Source of the DNA: Polytrichum commune
Taxonomy: Eukaryota; Streptophyta; Polytrichopsida; Polytrichales; Polytrichaceae
Direction of reading: 5' to 3'
Length of the DNA stretch: 64,000 nt
Assembly: GCA_950295325.1 (NCBI GenBank)
Contig: OX485809.1
Span: 10,478,001 to 10,542,000, forward strand
Part shown: positions 49,880 through 62,000 of the stretch, one piece after another
Layout of the letters: the number at the start of each line of letters is the position of its first letter
Numbering within the stretch: the first letter of the stretch is position 1
Notes under the pieces: generated by a model
What the model was told of the DNA's origin: nothing
The model's database searches: none
Seen by the model: only the letters and a program-made list of their open reading frames with translations
Position numbers and translations under genes: made by a program

Positions 49880-50205
49880 GGTTGGGTGAGGATCAAAAAA
49901 CAAACACCATAAATACACGTGTTTAAAAGAGATCGGATTAGGTCTTCCAAAATCTATAAACCACTCCACACTCAATGGTAGTGAACAAAATTGGGAGGAC
50001 CCATGTATTCAAATAAGGAATCAACAAACATGCACTTCTAATAACCAGAAGTAATATGGGGGGATCCGATTTTCAATCTGGTTTTTGTTGATGTTTCATC
50101 ATGGATTTTCTTATGCAACAAAAATTTTAAGACGTAAATCTGATAATAGAAGATAGAGAACAAGAAAAACGAACCAAATAACACCTGCATACCTTATGTT
50201 CTTCT
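49880..50205 (+). repeat. Dispersed repeat C, copy 1
   Basis: It is similar in the same orientation to 55010-55330. Shared words include GTTTAAAAGAGATCG, AATGAACATAATTGG-type sequence, GTGCACTTCYRATAACCA, TTTTTTGYAAATGT-type sequence and GAAAAACCGAACC or AAAAACGAACC, followed by AATAACACC. It is probably a transposon fragment; no coding region is visible. Confidence 0.6.
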
Positions 50206-50727
50206 TGTACTGGCAGTTGGATAGTCATATGTGGTCCTGCAGAGCCACCTTGCCACTCACTTGCAGGAGTTCTACTTCAACTTCCACACCTGTATTTGGT
50301 AGTTGACCAAATTTCACAAGTTCAATGAAATTTCTAGAACCAACCATTGTTCACAAGGACGGCATATCCTAGTGTTATCCTTCGTAACATTTTAGCATCT
50401 GACACAATTGAAGTCTCTCAATTATCTTCCCTATGCCCTCCCTAAAAATGAATTTGGCAGCATGAATGGGTGTGTGCAGCCTTGTAAAGAAGGAAATGAA
50501 TGGAGTTAATTTTTTTTTGGAAAGAACACTCTGTCTTCTTGCGTGAAGTATACATGGACAAGTCCCTATTGTCCCCTGTCCAGAAAAAATTGCCGCTTGT
50601 GATGCATATCCTGTAAGGCATCTGCCCTAAAAATTGGTACCACCTCATTATGTTCCAGCCACAGTCCACGCAGACTCATCTCGGACATTCTCCAGAACAT
50701 GGGTGTTTGTGAGATGGAATAAATGTC
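50206..50727. other. 3' flank of the ATP synthase gene
   Basis: The 3'UTR of the minus-strand ATP synthase subunit gene is expected to lie in the part nearest 50727. I see no other feature. Confidence 0.4.
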
Positions 50728-51625
50728 TCATGCAGTGACACCTAATGCTGCCTGCAGAGCACTATGTACTTCTAGACCGATTTGAGCCTCCGCTTTTTCC
50801 AGATCGGTACTGGCAGTGTTCATTTTCTGGCTAAATTCTTGCACCCCCCTACGAATTTCCTCGGGATCAAATCTGTCGAGAGGGACTGCTTCAATAGCAA
50901 CAATGTCTGCAACAGAGTTGGCATGCACAAAAGCAAATCCACTGCTCACAAAGTACTGCTTGACCTCCGTGCCATCATGAACTGAGAGGATTCCTGGCTT
51001 CAGCTCCGCAATAGTGGGGACATGGCCTGGTAAAACTCCCATCTGCCCTGATGTTGCCGGCACCATCACCATGTCTACCTGCAAACCAACCGAAGTCAGC
51101 GCATTGGTGCGCAATACTTCCTGTTTAAACTCTACATAGGTATGATATTCAGGGTGAATGAATATCTGAAGGGTATTGTAAGAAGGTGCGACCAGTCTCA
51201 TCCCCATTAGTGAAATGTTTCTGGCTTATTTTCCTTTTTGAAAATTACTTCGCTACTATGTAAAAGAAACTTTACGTCATCGTTTTCTTAGTAGATTCTA
51301 GTTCATAGAAATGGTGGAATTGAGTGAATAAATTACTGACCGGCTTGGCCTGCATCTCAAACATATGGGGAAGAACAAAGTTCAGGGTGAGCTTGGCAGG
51401 GATGGCGGATGGAACAGGAGGTCGGGCGACCATGAAATTGCTGGGGAAGTGCGGCAGATCATAATTGGGTGCAACTTTTTTCCAGTCTTGCTTAAATTGC
51501 TCAGAGATCTGAGCCTCTCCTGCGGGAGCCTTCGCTGTTGCTTCCTCTGCATATGTGCGTGCAAGTATGGGTCGAGCTGCAGCCCATGACCTTACACCCG
51601 ATCGGACTCCCTGCCTTGCGAGCAT
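50728..51625 (-). CDS. ATP16: Mitochondrial F1F0 ATP synthase subunit delta (bacterial epsilon homologue)
   Basis: This subunit belongs to the central rotor stalk of F1, coupling gamma rotation to the c-ring in the mitochondrial inner membrane. Two exons on the minus strand, 51341-51625 (95 codons) and 50728-51078 (116 codons plus stop), join in phase 0 to 211 residues, close to the usual plant length. The start shows a typical mitochondrial presequence rich in Arg, Ala and Ser with no acids ([19 protein letters not shown]), and ARTYAEE suggests cleavage near residue 25. The mature part has the beta-sandwich signatures [37 protein letters not shown] and [13 protein letters not shown], then a helical hairpin with [17 protein letters not shown]. 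Gene and frame look intact. A 5'UTR intron probably separates the coding region from a duplicated promoter at 52.8-53.7 kb. Confidence 0.95.
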
Positions 51626-51641
51626 TGTAACCTTGGGGCAC

Positions 51642-52797
51642 CTGAATCAAGGCAGAAGAAGCACAAACCATCATCATTAAGAATGCCAATGGCCATCTTC
51701 ACAAGCACTAAAAAATAAAGTTGCACTTTCAAATCCCCACTGGAACTACATGTAGGCCATCCAGGTCTCCGACCATTGACACATTCCATGTCAGGACAAC
51801 ACAATGAAATTGTCCTTTTTATCTCCAGGAAAGTTTGGATGGGTCAACGGCTTGTGGTCGCAAAGACTGATGATTACTGGTCTTCAGTGACCGAATCCGG
51901 TCAGAATCAAGGTACCAAGCCATTGAAGAATGTATACATTATAATGCATCTCCAATTGATGACGGATCCAACCAACCCCAAGATCAATCAAATGTGTTGA
52001 GAAACCGCAAATCGCGATTGAGAAATCGCAAATCGCGACACTAAGTGATGAGGTGGAGGGTGCTAAAACCATCATTCCACCCAACACCGCACCCTAAAAT
52101 CTTGCACTAAAAGTACATACTGATTTTGAGAATGTCCACCACCTTAACATCACCATGCTCCCATGTTGATGGTTTAGTGTCATCTACCAGTAAAACTTTG
52201 AACCCTTACAACTTTTGCATTCGAGATTTTAAAATTAGGCTTACTTTGGTGCGTTGGAATCCCAGTCAATGGTTACCAAGACACACCAAAACTTTATCAA
52301 TATAATATATAATAATAGTAGATACACTCAGCACTTAAACTGACGGTTTTAGCACCATCTGCCGTAGTTCCGAAACCCCCAAAACCTTCAAGAATTGCAA
52401 CCTACTAAGCACTTTTTCTGCACATTACGCTCTGGAAAGAAGACCAAAAATCCCGATACAACAAAACCGGTATCCACTCTGATTAGACACGCTGAAAAAT
52501 TCCCACCGGAATATCCAACACCCGCGTCAGGCCCATGCAGCATCGAAACCGTAGTCCATCAAGAAGAGAAAACTCTCCACGACCGCCAAGAAAGTGGACC
52601 AGCCCCACACAGAACACACGGTCCCGAAGAAAGAAAGCATGATGCCCGGAAAGCATACGAACGCAAAGTCCCCCCCTCTCTAATGGCGAATTGCGGACAC
52701 CAAAATGCGAGCAAATCTTAAAGAAAGCACAACTTCAAAATGCGCAATGCAGGCAAAACAGAACAGAACAGAACAGAGGGAGTTTGGCAGGCCGCAC
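51642..52797 (-). other. Probable 5'UTR intron of the ATP synthase delta gene
   Basis: On the minus strand, AATTTGCAG followed by GTGCGG at 52797 is a good donor. TTGATTCAG ending at 51642 is a good acceptor, 16 bases upstream of the ATG. No coding sequence lies between. The assignment is from splice consensus only. Confidence 0.55.
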
Positions 52798-53690
52798 CTG
52801 CAAATTCGGTGAGCGGAAGGGAAGAAGCAGGAAGGGTGAGTGCCGAGGTGCGAGGAGCAGGATGCGATCGGCGAGGTCTGTGCTCTCAATTCTCTTTAGG
52901 GAGATCTCACCAATTCACTATGTCGCTACCTCTGTCTGTCTGTATGCACCCAATAGAATGGGGGAAGAAGGACTCGTTCTTTTGGCTCCCCACTCCTTTT
53001 GCATTTATACCTGCTAATACGCTTGTAGTACGTAGTTAATGTGAGGGAGAATCCACTACACTAATTTTCCCTCTCTAGGCGCGCGCCCCCCCCCCCCCCT
53101 CCCCCCTCCCCCCCAAAAAACAGTCAGTTTCAAGACAGAATCCTGTCACAGTTTTTATTCCGTACAAGGTTAGGAATAATTCCCAAATGTCTCCTGAAGC
53201 ATCGAAACTCTAATCCATGATCAATCAGAGAAAAATCCACGACCACCAAGAAACTCGACCTCCACCACACAAATGAGGCCCAAAGACACACACAGACACA
53301 CACAGCACATAAATCCCGGAAGCAAGAAAGGACGACGATCAGAGTGTCTATAAACGAAACGCCTCCCGCTCCTAATGGCAGAGGATTGAGGACACAAAGT
53401 TGCGAGTAACCTTTTAAAGAAAGCATACGTAACTTCAAAATTGCGCAGTGCAGGCAGGAAAGAACAGAACAGAACAGAACAGAGAGAGTTGGCAGCTTGT
53501 ACCTCCAAATTCGGTAACCGGAAGGGAATAACAAGCAGGAAGTGAGTGGCGTGGTGCGAGAAAGAGGATGCGATCGGAGAAATTCAAGTGCTTTCAATCC
53601 CCTCAAGGAAATTCTCGCCAACTCACTACGTCGCTGGTCCTGTCTGTCTGTCTGTTTGTTTCTTTGTTTCTTTGTTCCTTTGCCTCTGTG
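52500..53690 (-). repeat. Tandemly duplicated 5' region of the ATP synthase delta gene
   Basis: Copy A (about 52500-52960) and copy B (about 53180-53690) repeat in the same order with an offset near 707 bases. Both hold AGAAAGCA and ACTTCAAAAT, a GAACAGAACAGAACAGA microsatellite, CAAATTCGGT, GGATGCGATCGG, TCACTA(T/C)GTCGCT and a CTGTCTGTCTGT run. On the minus strand both copies keep a GT splice donor just after the AACAG array (AG/GTGCGG in A, AG/GTACAA in B). They look like two promoter plus first-exon units, of which A is nearer the gene. Confidence 0.75.
53086..53114. repeat. C14/C6/C7 tract (G-quadruplex-capable on the minus strand)
   Basis: A GCGCGC stretch is followed by a C run, single Ts, and further C runs, ending in AAAAAA. 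The minus strand would offer several G-runs. It lies between the two copies of the ATP synthase 5' duplication. Confidence 0.7.
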
Positions 53691-54559
53691 TATTGTGCAC
53701 ACAAATCACAATGAGGTCACTAGACGTGCCTAATTTGGTTACTCATCTTATTTGGAACCTGTATTTGAGTGGTACATTATGTGGTTTGGTGTGGTTTCAA
53801 GAACGGATACCAAAAAAGACACATGCTCAAGAGAGATTGGACCACGTGCTCATTCTAGATTTTATAGTCAACATCATGGGGAAAGACCTATGTGACCATT
53901 TATTTAGCACGAGAATCTTCACTTTTGGAAAAATATATAAGGGATTCACACGAACTCCAAGAATTAAGAGGAAATTGGTTGAAGCCTTGAGTTGGGTTCG
54001 CTAACCATCTTGTACTAATCACGTATCTCATGTCATAGGAGAAGTGGGCTAGTCAGGAAAAAAAAGTAACTATTTTATACACATCTAGTTCATCAAAAGG
54101 ACACGTATTTGGTAAAAAATTGAGTTGCATGCTCAAAATATGATAACCATTCTAAGTTCAGTATTCAACGTAATTCAATTTGGAGGGGACCTTATGACCA
54201 TTTAATGAGCAAGAAAATTCTCACTTTGATAATGAACAAGCTTGTTCATTTGAGATTTGTTACCCATCTCGTACCAAACTTGTATTTCATATCATAGTCG
54301 GAAAAAAGTAACCATTTAAGACCCATGTACCTAGACATGGAAGAAGGGGGGGGGGGGGTTGGCTCTCCACTCATTTTGTGTTCACACTTACTTGGTACAG
54401 TGGTTAGAGCAGCTCTTTGGGTCACTAGACAATGATTATCCTCAGCACCAGCTCAGATTTTAAGGTAGATGGGTCTTAAGTGGTTAGTTGTCTTGGGGCC
54501 ACTCATACACGAGCCAAGAGCCGTGACCATGAATTTGTGAGAGCCCAAAAGAAAGTGTC
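53691..54559. other. Spacer with G13 tract and tRNA-like A-box
   Basis: G13 lies at 54346-54358. TGGTACAGTGGTTAGAGC at about 54394 matches a pol III A-box, but no B-box follows at the right distance. No protein gene is recognisable. Confidence 0.4.
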
Positions 54560-54985
54560 CAAAGGCCGTCCCTCAAGTAGTCTGGTCACGGACTCTCAAG
54601 TGTAGTGTGAAGTCATATGTGATCGGTCTCTCAGCCAAATACTATTTCAATGAATTTCTATTCATGTGGGTCCTCAAAATTAATAAAATAAAATACACCA
54701 ACGGTTGTGAGCGTTCGGAGTGCCACGGTCTCCCGGTTTTGTGTTAGACCTACCTCCAAGAGGTGGTTTTTGAAAAAGAGTCCAAGTGACCATGAAACAT
54801 GATCCATTCGATGCCATGTAGGAATCCATGTAGACTTTACATCCAGCTTGCATTCACATACTCCGTTAGTCCCTCAAGCGTAGTGTGAAGCGAACTTGGA
54901 CTGGCTCCGCCTTTGCCACCAATGAGAGTGCTTGGAGTGCAATGGTCATGGGCTCTCAGACCTGTGTGTGAAGTGGCCCTTAGTT
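54560..54985 (-). repeat. Dispersed repeat A, copy 2
   Basis: This is the inverted counterpart of 11654-12060, collinear over about 400 bp including the outer CACTTCACAC-containing ends. It lies just left of dispersed repeat C copy 2. Confidence 0.65.
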
Positions 54986-55009
54986 GGGCTCCTAGATTTG
55001 ATTGGTATG

Positions 55010-55330
55010 TGATTCGGGGAGGATAAAGAACAAACATCATAAAGACATATGTTTAAAAGAGATCGAAGTACGTCTTCAGATATTAATAGCTACTCTACAC
55101 TTAATAATGAACATAATTGGAAGGACCTATTGTATGTATCCAGTTAAGGAATCGATAAACGTGCACTTCCGATAACCATAACCAAATTAGGGCAGGCCAA
55201 AATTTCAATTTGTTTTTTGCAAATGTATTGTCAGAGATTTGCTAATGCAACATGAGTTTTGTTGTGTAAATCTAATGTGTAGAAGTTAGAGAACATGAAA
55301 AACCGAACCGAATAACACCCAAATACCTTA
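55010..55330 (+). repeat. Dispersed repeat C, copy 2
   Basis: It matches 49880-50205 in the same orientation, with substitutions and small indels. No coding region is visible. Confidence 0.6.
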
Positions 55331-57864
55331 GAGACCATAGCAAGCAATTGTCGCGATATAACATTCAATATTGTACACGTGTCATCTTGCTACGAGTTGG
55401 AGCAAGGGGCCTCGGGTATTTACTTCATCGCTCCCACGACGAGGTCATCTTCTTGCAGCTTGTAGTAGGGCTCTTTGCATATTGTTTCAGCACAAAGCTC
55501 TAGTGGGTTATTGGAATTCGTCGTAATTGTTCATCTATGGAGACACAAGATCATCCATGATTCTTACATGATGTTTAAGCAATTGTTCAAGTTAGTCATG
55601 CCTAATAAAGAATTTGAGTAGGTGAATGACTTAGTTTCTTGACATCCCCTCTCCTCTTGTTGGTTATCTAGTCTGTACGTAACCTCCTTAAGAATTCCTC
55701 CTCTAAAGTGGCATGAATCTTTTAGTGTACCAAGGGTGAGTTTACACTGGGTCCAAGATCAAAGAAACTCTAAAATTGAGCGATCCTATATATTGGTCAA
55801 GAACCAAGGAGTTCACGTTAGGGTCCAAGTCCAAGGTATGAAAAAAAATGAAGTGACACTAATATGGCATCACTTTCCTGCCAAGACTTGGCAGTTCCCT
55901 CTCAAGAAAACACTCCTAGTTTGAGAAACCAACCAAGAGTTGAGAAAATAAGGTCCAATAAGGAGCGTGTTAATTCCCAAGTTTTTTGGATCCGATCTCT
56001 ATTGTAAAACCCACACTAAGTGGAAGGGTCATCAAATTACAATAATAGATCCACCAGTAGAACAATTCATTTGGTACTCTATACATATTAAAATTACAGT
56101 CACAAAATGTGAAAGAGAATAAACATGGAGAGAGAGAGAGAGAGAGAGAGATTTAATCATTCAAAAAGGTTGACCATCTTTCAACATGATGGGGTGGATT
56201 GGTGTAGAGATGTATAGCCTGGGATGTGGTGATGATGATTATGCATCCTCTTCCTTCAAGGTAGCATGCCCCATTACTTTGGAGGGAGATGTGTTGGCAA
56301 CAATGGAGATGTTCTTAAAGTGAAGATCAATTTGTTGGCAATTTTGTTGAAAGAAATTAGACTTTGCCAACATTGGCAACGCTTTGAATGGGATTCCCAA
56401 TATTTTGTTGGTGCACCACTTACCACGTGGAGTAAGGGATTCAATAAATGAGAGAACATATTTGCCTTATTGTCAAACTTGTATGTCAGAATGTAACCAT
56501 CATCCCATTTATTAAGTTATTTTTATATTTTGCACGAGTGGAATTATTGAACATTATATCTCAATTTCTTTACCAATTTAAAAAATTTAATCGTAAAATC
56601 ATTTTCAATACTAAATAAAATACATGAAGATAAGAAGCTCAAACTTACACCAATTTTTTATTTACAAAAACCAATTATTTACCATTAATTTTGGGTTGAA
56701 AGATAGAGAGGCAGTCAAGTCCCCACCTTAGAATTCTTATACCCTCCCAATTCTACTAGCCACTAATTTTCATTCTTTGGATGAAGTTTAAGCAGATCGT
56801 ATGGAGGAAGAAAAGATGACATTGTTTTTATTATTTTTAGGTCATTAAGCAGTTTGTGAAGATCTACAAAGTATGTGCAAGTTTCTCAAGACCATGAGTA
56901 GTGCTAATTCTATTGAAAGTAGTGAATAGTGGAGTGAATATTTGGAGGAATGGATAACTGATGTATCTTGCAATTTGGCAACTAGGTACTTAAAACTAAG
57001 AAAGATTTAGTTGAACCCCTCACATCAATCAACAATTAAGTGAATTTTGGTTGGAGTCTAGTGCAATGATTTTGTAAGAATATCTATCTTAGTTTGATAT
57101 ATGAGGGAGAAGAAACCACAAGATTGTATTTCCCCCATAAGAAATTATAAAAATATTTTATATCTAACTCGGTGACGATAAAATTATCCTCCATTGCATT
57201 CTTTAGAAAGACATTCTCGTGAAAATGTTTGTTGAGATCCTTCGTCCTTGCTGACATCCTTTGGAATCCCAATCTAAAGTGTGTTGAAGTTAGATGATCA
57301 GATTGTGGTCAAGATAGAGCATCATGTTGCTCTTAGTAATAGGATTGTGATTGTTACAAATATAAAAATGAATAAAGTTTGAATAAACCCATATGGTTTG
57401 TGGGAAGTGGGAGTTCACATATCCCATATGCATTGTATGAACCATTAAGGAACTGTTCAATAAAGGGCAACGCAAGGGATGGAGGTGACCACCTCACTCC
57501 AAGCAAAGTTCATATGCCTTTGTGTTTGTGTATATGCTTGTGCAGTCTGATGTCTAATTTTATTATGCTTCAATAAAATGCAAGGTCATGTAAAACCACG
57601 GCATAATGGCTATTTGAGCAGCTCTACCATGGTGGTCCTTCCGACATTATTTAATGTGATCAATTGTTCTCATTCTAATTTTCTTTCACACATTCATCTA
57701 ATTTTAAACTTTGAAAAAAAATATTACATATATTTTACATTCTCTCTACGTCATCAAAGGTTTGTCTAGATTCAACACATCCCATCATTTCAACTTGTGG
57801 AGAAAGAATTGTAAACAATTAACATGTTATCTAGGTTCTTTTCTTTTTTCACCCAGTTCTCAGA
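55331..57864. other. AT-rich spacer with AG microsatellite
   Basis: A run of about 12 AG dinucleotides lies at 56127-56151. The remaining frames are short and unrecognisable. I see no gene. Confidence 0.45.
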
Positions 57865-58010
57865 CATACCATTATTCAGATCCATAACACCGTTATGTGG
57901 CATTGATAGTATTCCACAAAATATTTCTGGATATTTCCCACATTCATTCTTGAATGATATTGTCAGTGCCACATAACACTGTTATGGATCTAAATGAAGT
58001 TATGTATGAT
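57865..58010. mobile_element. Foldback MITE, copy 2
   Basis: It begins CATACCATTATTCAGATCC. Its right half is the inverse (CATAACACTGTTATGGATCT). It shares the terminal CCATAAC-type sequence and the GGCATTGATAGTATT core with 48795-48945. There is no coding capacity. Confidence 0.65.
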
Positions 58011-58019
58011 AGGAAACAT

Positions 58020-58290
58020 ACAAACGCTTAGCAAATATAGATTATGCCTGTAGCCATTTGCCTTATAATCTTTGGAAGTCGCATGAATATCTTTGTTCAT
58101 CATCGAAGTGAAGATTCATGTACTCATTAAATAGCTTTATATGCCCCCCAAATCATGTTGATTTTTAAGCGTAGAAGGGTTAACAGATTTTGAGCATGAT
58201 GTCTAGTCTCTTTGAAATATGTATCTTTTTGATGTCCATTCTTATGTTAGATATACACAGAATAATGAAGATAAGTTGATTCGGCTAGAA
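58020..58290. repeat. Dispersed repeat B, copy 2
   Basis: This is the diverged counterpart of 40630-40960. It sits directly next to the foldback MITE. Confidence 0.45.
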
Positions 58291-59031
58291 AGAGTGGCTT
58301 GAAATTTATGCGATTATTTTCAGAGATGGAGTGGAGGAAATGATGAGGAATGCAAGTTGTTTCATAATTCTATTCCATATAAATGATTGGTTACATTTTC
58401 CCAAAGAGGCAAGTAAGTCAAACCCCCTACTTGTGCATCAAAGTCTCCTTAATTTGAGCATCAAGATATCCTACTCTGTGTAGGAATGCACACAAAAGCG
58501 TTAACTAAATGGCACCCAAAAATGATCGCAAGTGGTGTGAAATAACACCTATCCAACCAATCACTACATCCCACGTATTGTATCAATGCATCCTTTTCGG
58601 ACCATCACTTTTGCAATTAGCCATTTTAAATCCACATTAAATTTATTCTATCCCTAGTGTAATGCACCAGTAATAGTCATTCACCATTATCAAATTTTCT
58701 ACCTTAAATCCACATGTCACCACACAAATATTGGCGTCCATGTTATTGCTATGATGTTGGATTTAGACACATCTACCTTATCTGCATGCAACCAGGACGA
58801 GGACCAAGCCCAGGGGCTTTCCAAGGCTTGGGACCTGAAATGGGGAGCTGTGGTTGGCTGAGGAGGTGTCAGAGTGTGACGACCTCAAATGACGACACTT
58901 GGATTGAAATAAGGGAGATGAGTGGTCATCTCCTCCGCTTCTGCACAGGAGCTTGACAGACGAGAGCGGCTCGTGGTAGAGCTCCGCTGCCCTTCTTCTT
59001 CTTCTTCTCCTTCTTCGTCTTCTCCCAAGCC
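58291..59031 (+). promoter_or_regulatory. Upstream region and 5'UTR of the CCCH/RRM/LOTUS gene
   Basis: A CTT-rich repeat (about 58993-59022) ends nine bases before the ATG and is likely 5'UTR. The rest is non-coding, with no recognisable repeat partner apart from a short AAATATTGGCGTCC word. Confidence 0.4.
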
Positions 59032-62000
59032 ATGTCGCAGCAGCAACAGGACACGGCTGTGGATGCTGAGAAGGTTGAGTTCACCATGCGTCCTCGTTCA
59101 CCTTCTCACTTTTTTTTTCCTATTCTAATCGCATGCATAACACCGTTTTCTCTTCAATTCGATCTTAGCTTAATAGCCCATTCTGATTGCATTCTGACGG
59201 ATCAATCAAAAGAATTTCTAAATCTCTGGAGACAGAATAACCCCGTGCCACGTGATAAATTCACACACATCTCTGGAAATCTTTTCTTGTCCACATCGAG
59301 TGCGGTAGGATCGTCTGCAGTGAATGTGTTATGAACTTGTGCCGCCTGCTCCACCGGCAGCTGAAATCGACCAACATGGCGCTCCGCTGTCTATGAGTAC
59401 ACTTTTTTTTTTTATCTTCTCTTGCGTACATTGATTTAAGAATGACGTTTTTCTGATCTCCAAATATAGTCTATCTAGTTTGATATCTAAATGTCATTTC
59501 TGAATCTTAATGGCCTGTCATTTATGTAGATCCGTGATTACATGCCGAATGTCGATAGCACACATTCCTGGATGAAATGCAAGGCTTAATCAGCCAATTA
59601 CGATCAGGCACTAACTCTTAGAAATGGAACTTTAAACTGTAACTGCATCTATGACTTGAAAAGTGTCTACAGGAGCGACGAACGCCATTGAGAGCAAATC
59701 GGATATGAGAAAAAGCTAATCTAACCAGTCGATGCAATATGACAAAGATGTGCACATCGTCAAAGAGGTCTTTATTTTCTCTGCTTCATAAAGTCACTCT
59801 CAGACTAATTTTTGTGTCGCAGGTGTTGGAGCTTCGTTCGGCTCTTCACGGTTACGGATTGGAGAGCTTTCTCGGAGGTAATTAGCTGGCTCACAAACTA
59901 GAAAGAATACGAATCATGTATCCTTGATGGTCCCTGGAAAGAAGTATCGAGTCCATCGACGGTTCACTTCTCATTTCACGAAGTTGCTACGTCTTGTAAA
60001 TTTGCAAAACTACTGGCGTACAGTCTAATATTTTCAATGTACTAACGTACAGGTCCTATCCACCATGGCCGATAAATACGTGAGGCTCTGTTCTCGTTCT
60101 TCAGGGTGAATTCTAAACTATGTTGTTGTCACGCAGAGTCGAACGAATCACTGACAGACTGCGTGCGCATTCTTCTCCAATATGGAGCAGGCAGACAAGT
60201 CAGCACTCTGAGGTTTCCAATAGCTGCTTTACAATGCAGCCCTGCTATATTCCCTCTATACAATGATCCTTGTGAAAGGGAATAGCGTCACAATTCCATC
60301 TAATTCAGGTTCTCGTCAGTCAAGATGCGGGCATGCATACAAAGATCGAAGATCAAATCGTGTAGTTATGGTGACAAGATAGTTATGCATGTTTCCAAGC
60401 TTCTGCGGTTTGTAGCTTATGTTACTGTCGACATTATAAATGCAGCACAGATGAATGGAAATTAGTACTCCAGTTTCAGTCACAGATCCAGTCTTAGAAT
60501 GGGAGCCTTTAAGAATTGATGCTAAAAAACATGCATACAGAAGATTGAAGATCAAAGCGTGTCGTTATGGTGAAAGAGACTTATGTAAGTTTTGCAAGCT
60601 CCTGCGATTTGTGGCTCATGCTAATTACTATCGACAGAATAGATGCAGGATAGAGGAACATGGAAACAATTTCTCCAATCATCGGAAGTCACGGATCCAG
60701 TCTTAGAAGGAGAGCCCTAAAACCTTCATGCTAAAGAACATGCCTCATTTTTGACCTATTAAGTGCAGGATACTCATGAAATTACAACCCATCGACTAAC
60801 TCGGATATGATCCTGCATTCGGCAGTCCATGCACGATACATATGTTCATATATATAACCTGAAAATACCTACAGTTCTGTCTGCAGAAATCTGGACAAGG
60901 AGACATCCTTTAATGAACAAGAAGTATCATCCTCAGCAGGTATAATTGTTACTTCCATGTTTCCAATACAACTATCCTTAATTCTGGAGATCATTTTTCT
61001 GCGATCGTCTTAAGAAATAAAGTCAAGGAGAGTTTGTCAACAAATGTGATGTCGTGGTACTGGACAGGAGAAGTGAAGCAGGAGCTTGCCATCTCTAAAC
61101 AAGCCAATTTCCTTCCAGGATCGGGTTTCTTTACTCAGAGATTGACCAATCTATGCCTGTGTGATATTGACAACGGAGGAGATCAATGCCCACCAAACAC
61201 GTCGGAAATTTCTGCCGTAGCGGCATCCGAATCTGACTTAACAGAAACTACTACTGCTGATGAGAGGTTCGTCTTTCTGATATTAGCGTATCATTCCAAA
61301 CTACGAGTCAAATCGGTCATGCCAATTGAACGATCAAACCTTACTAAACGAAACATGGAATATGGATTCATCAGGTGCTTCTCTTGCAAAACCTGCATAG
61401 ACGAAATGAAGATTGAAATGACCATCTCCAGGGCCAGATGTAGGAGTGGCTACTGCAGATGCCAAATACAGTTTCGAATCTTATTTATGAAAGAACTTCA
61501 AGACATCTAAAGTAGACCTACATGTAATACCAGCCCGCTTTCAGCAGTGTAAGGAAAAAGGAACTCACATTGCCACAAGTAGGACACGAGTTTAATTGAC
61601 AGTTTCAAATATCTTCCAAGGGACAGGTGCTTTGGTGCTCATTCATCCAAGATTTTTGAGTAAAGGCTTTAGCATTTCTAAGATTCGTTAACATGTCCCC
61701 AGTGTCATGGTGATGATAGGGGCATATAACTTGGGGACGTTGTTTAGCCTAGGCGAGGCGAGTCCTATTGATTCCTATCAAACGATGTCTTTACCTGTGT
61801 TGACAGGTCAGTTTTGTTGAATTCTCCAAAGTCAGAGACGTGCCGTTACTTTGCAATGCCTGGAGGATGCGTTCGCGGAGAAAAATGTTTCTTCTCTCAT
61901 TCGGAAGAGACTCTATCACGGACAAGATTCATACTGGCAGACATACAGCACTCCTTCGTATCCAGGCAGCTGGGAGGCTCAAAGGTAACGTTAATCCATT

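Noticed and set aside
53130-53702. 190-codon minus-strand frame as a gene
   Set aside because: It lies in copy B of the duplicated ATP synthase 5' region, is not conserved as a frame in copy A, and has no recognisable family.
54390-54470. tRNA gene or full SINE
   Set aside because: TGGTACAGTGGTTAGAGC resembles an A-box, but there is no GGTTCGA-type B-box at the right distance, no cloverleaf and no target duplication seen.
60455-60706. Extra zinc-finger exon (CRYGERDLCKFCK) of the LOTUS gene
   Set aside because: Cys spacing does not fit CCCH, it sits in a tandemly duplicated intronic unit whose other copy is broken, and no splice pair keeps the frame obviously.
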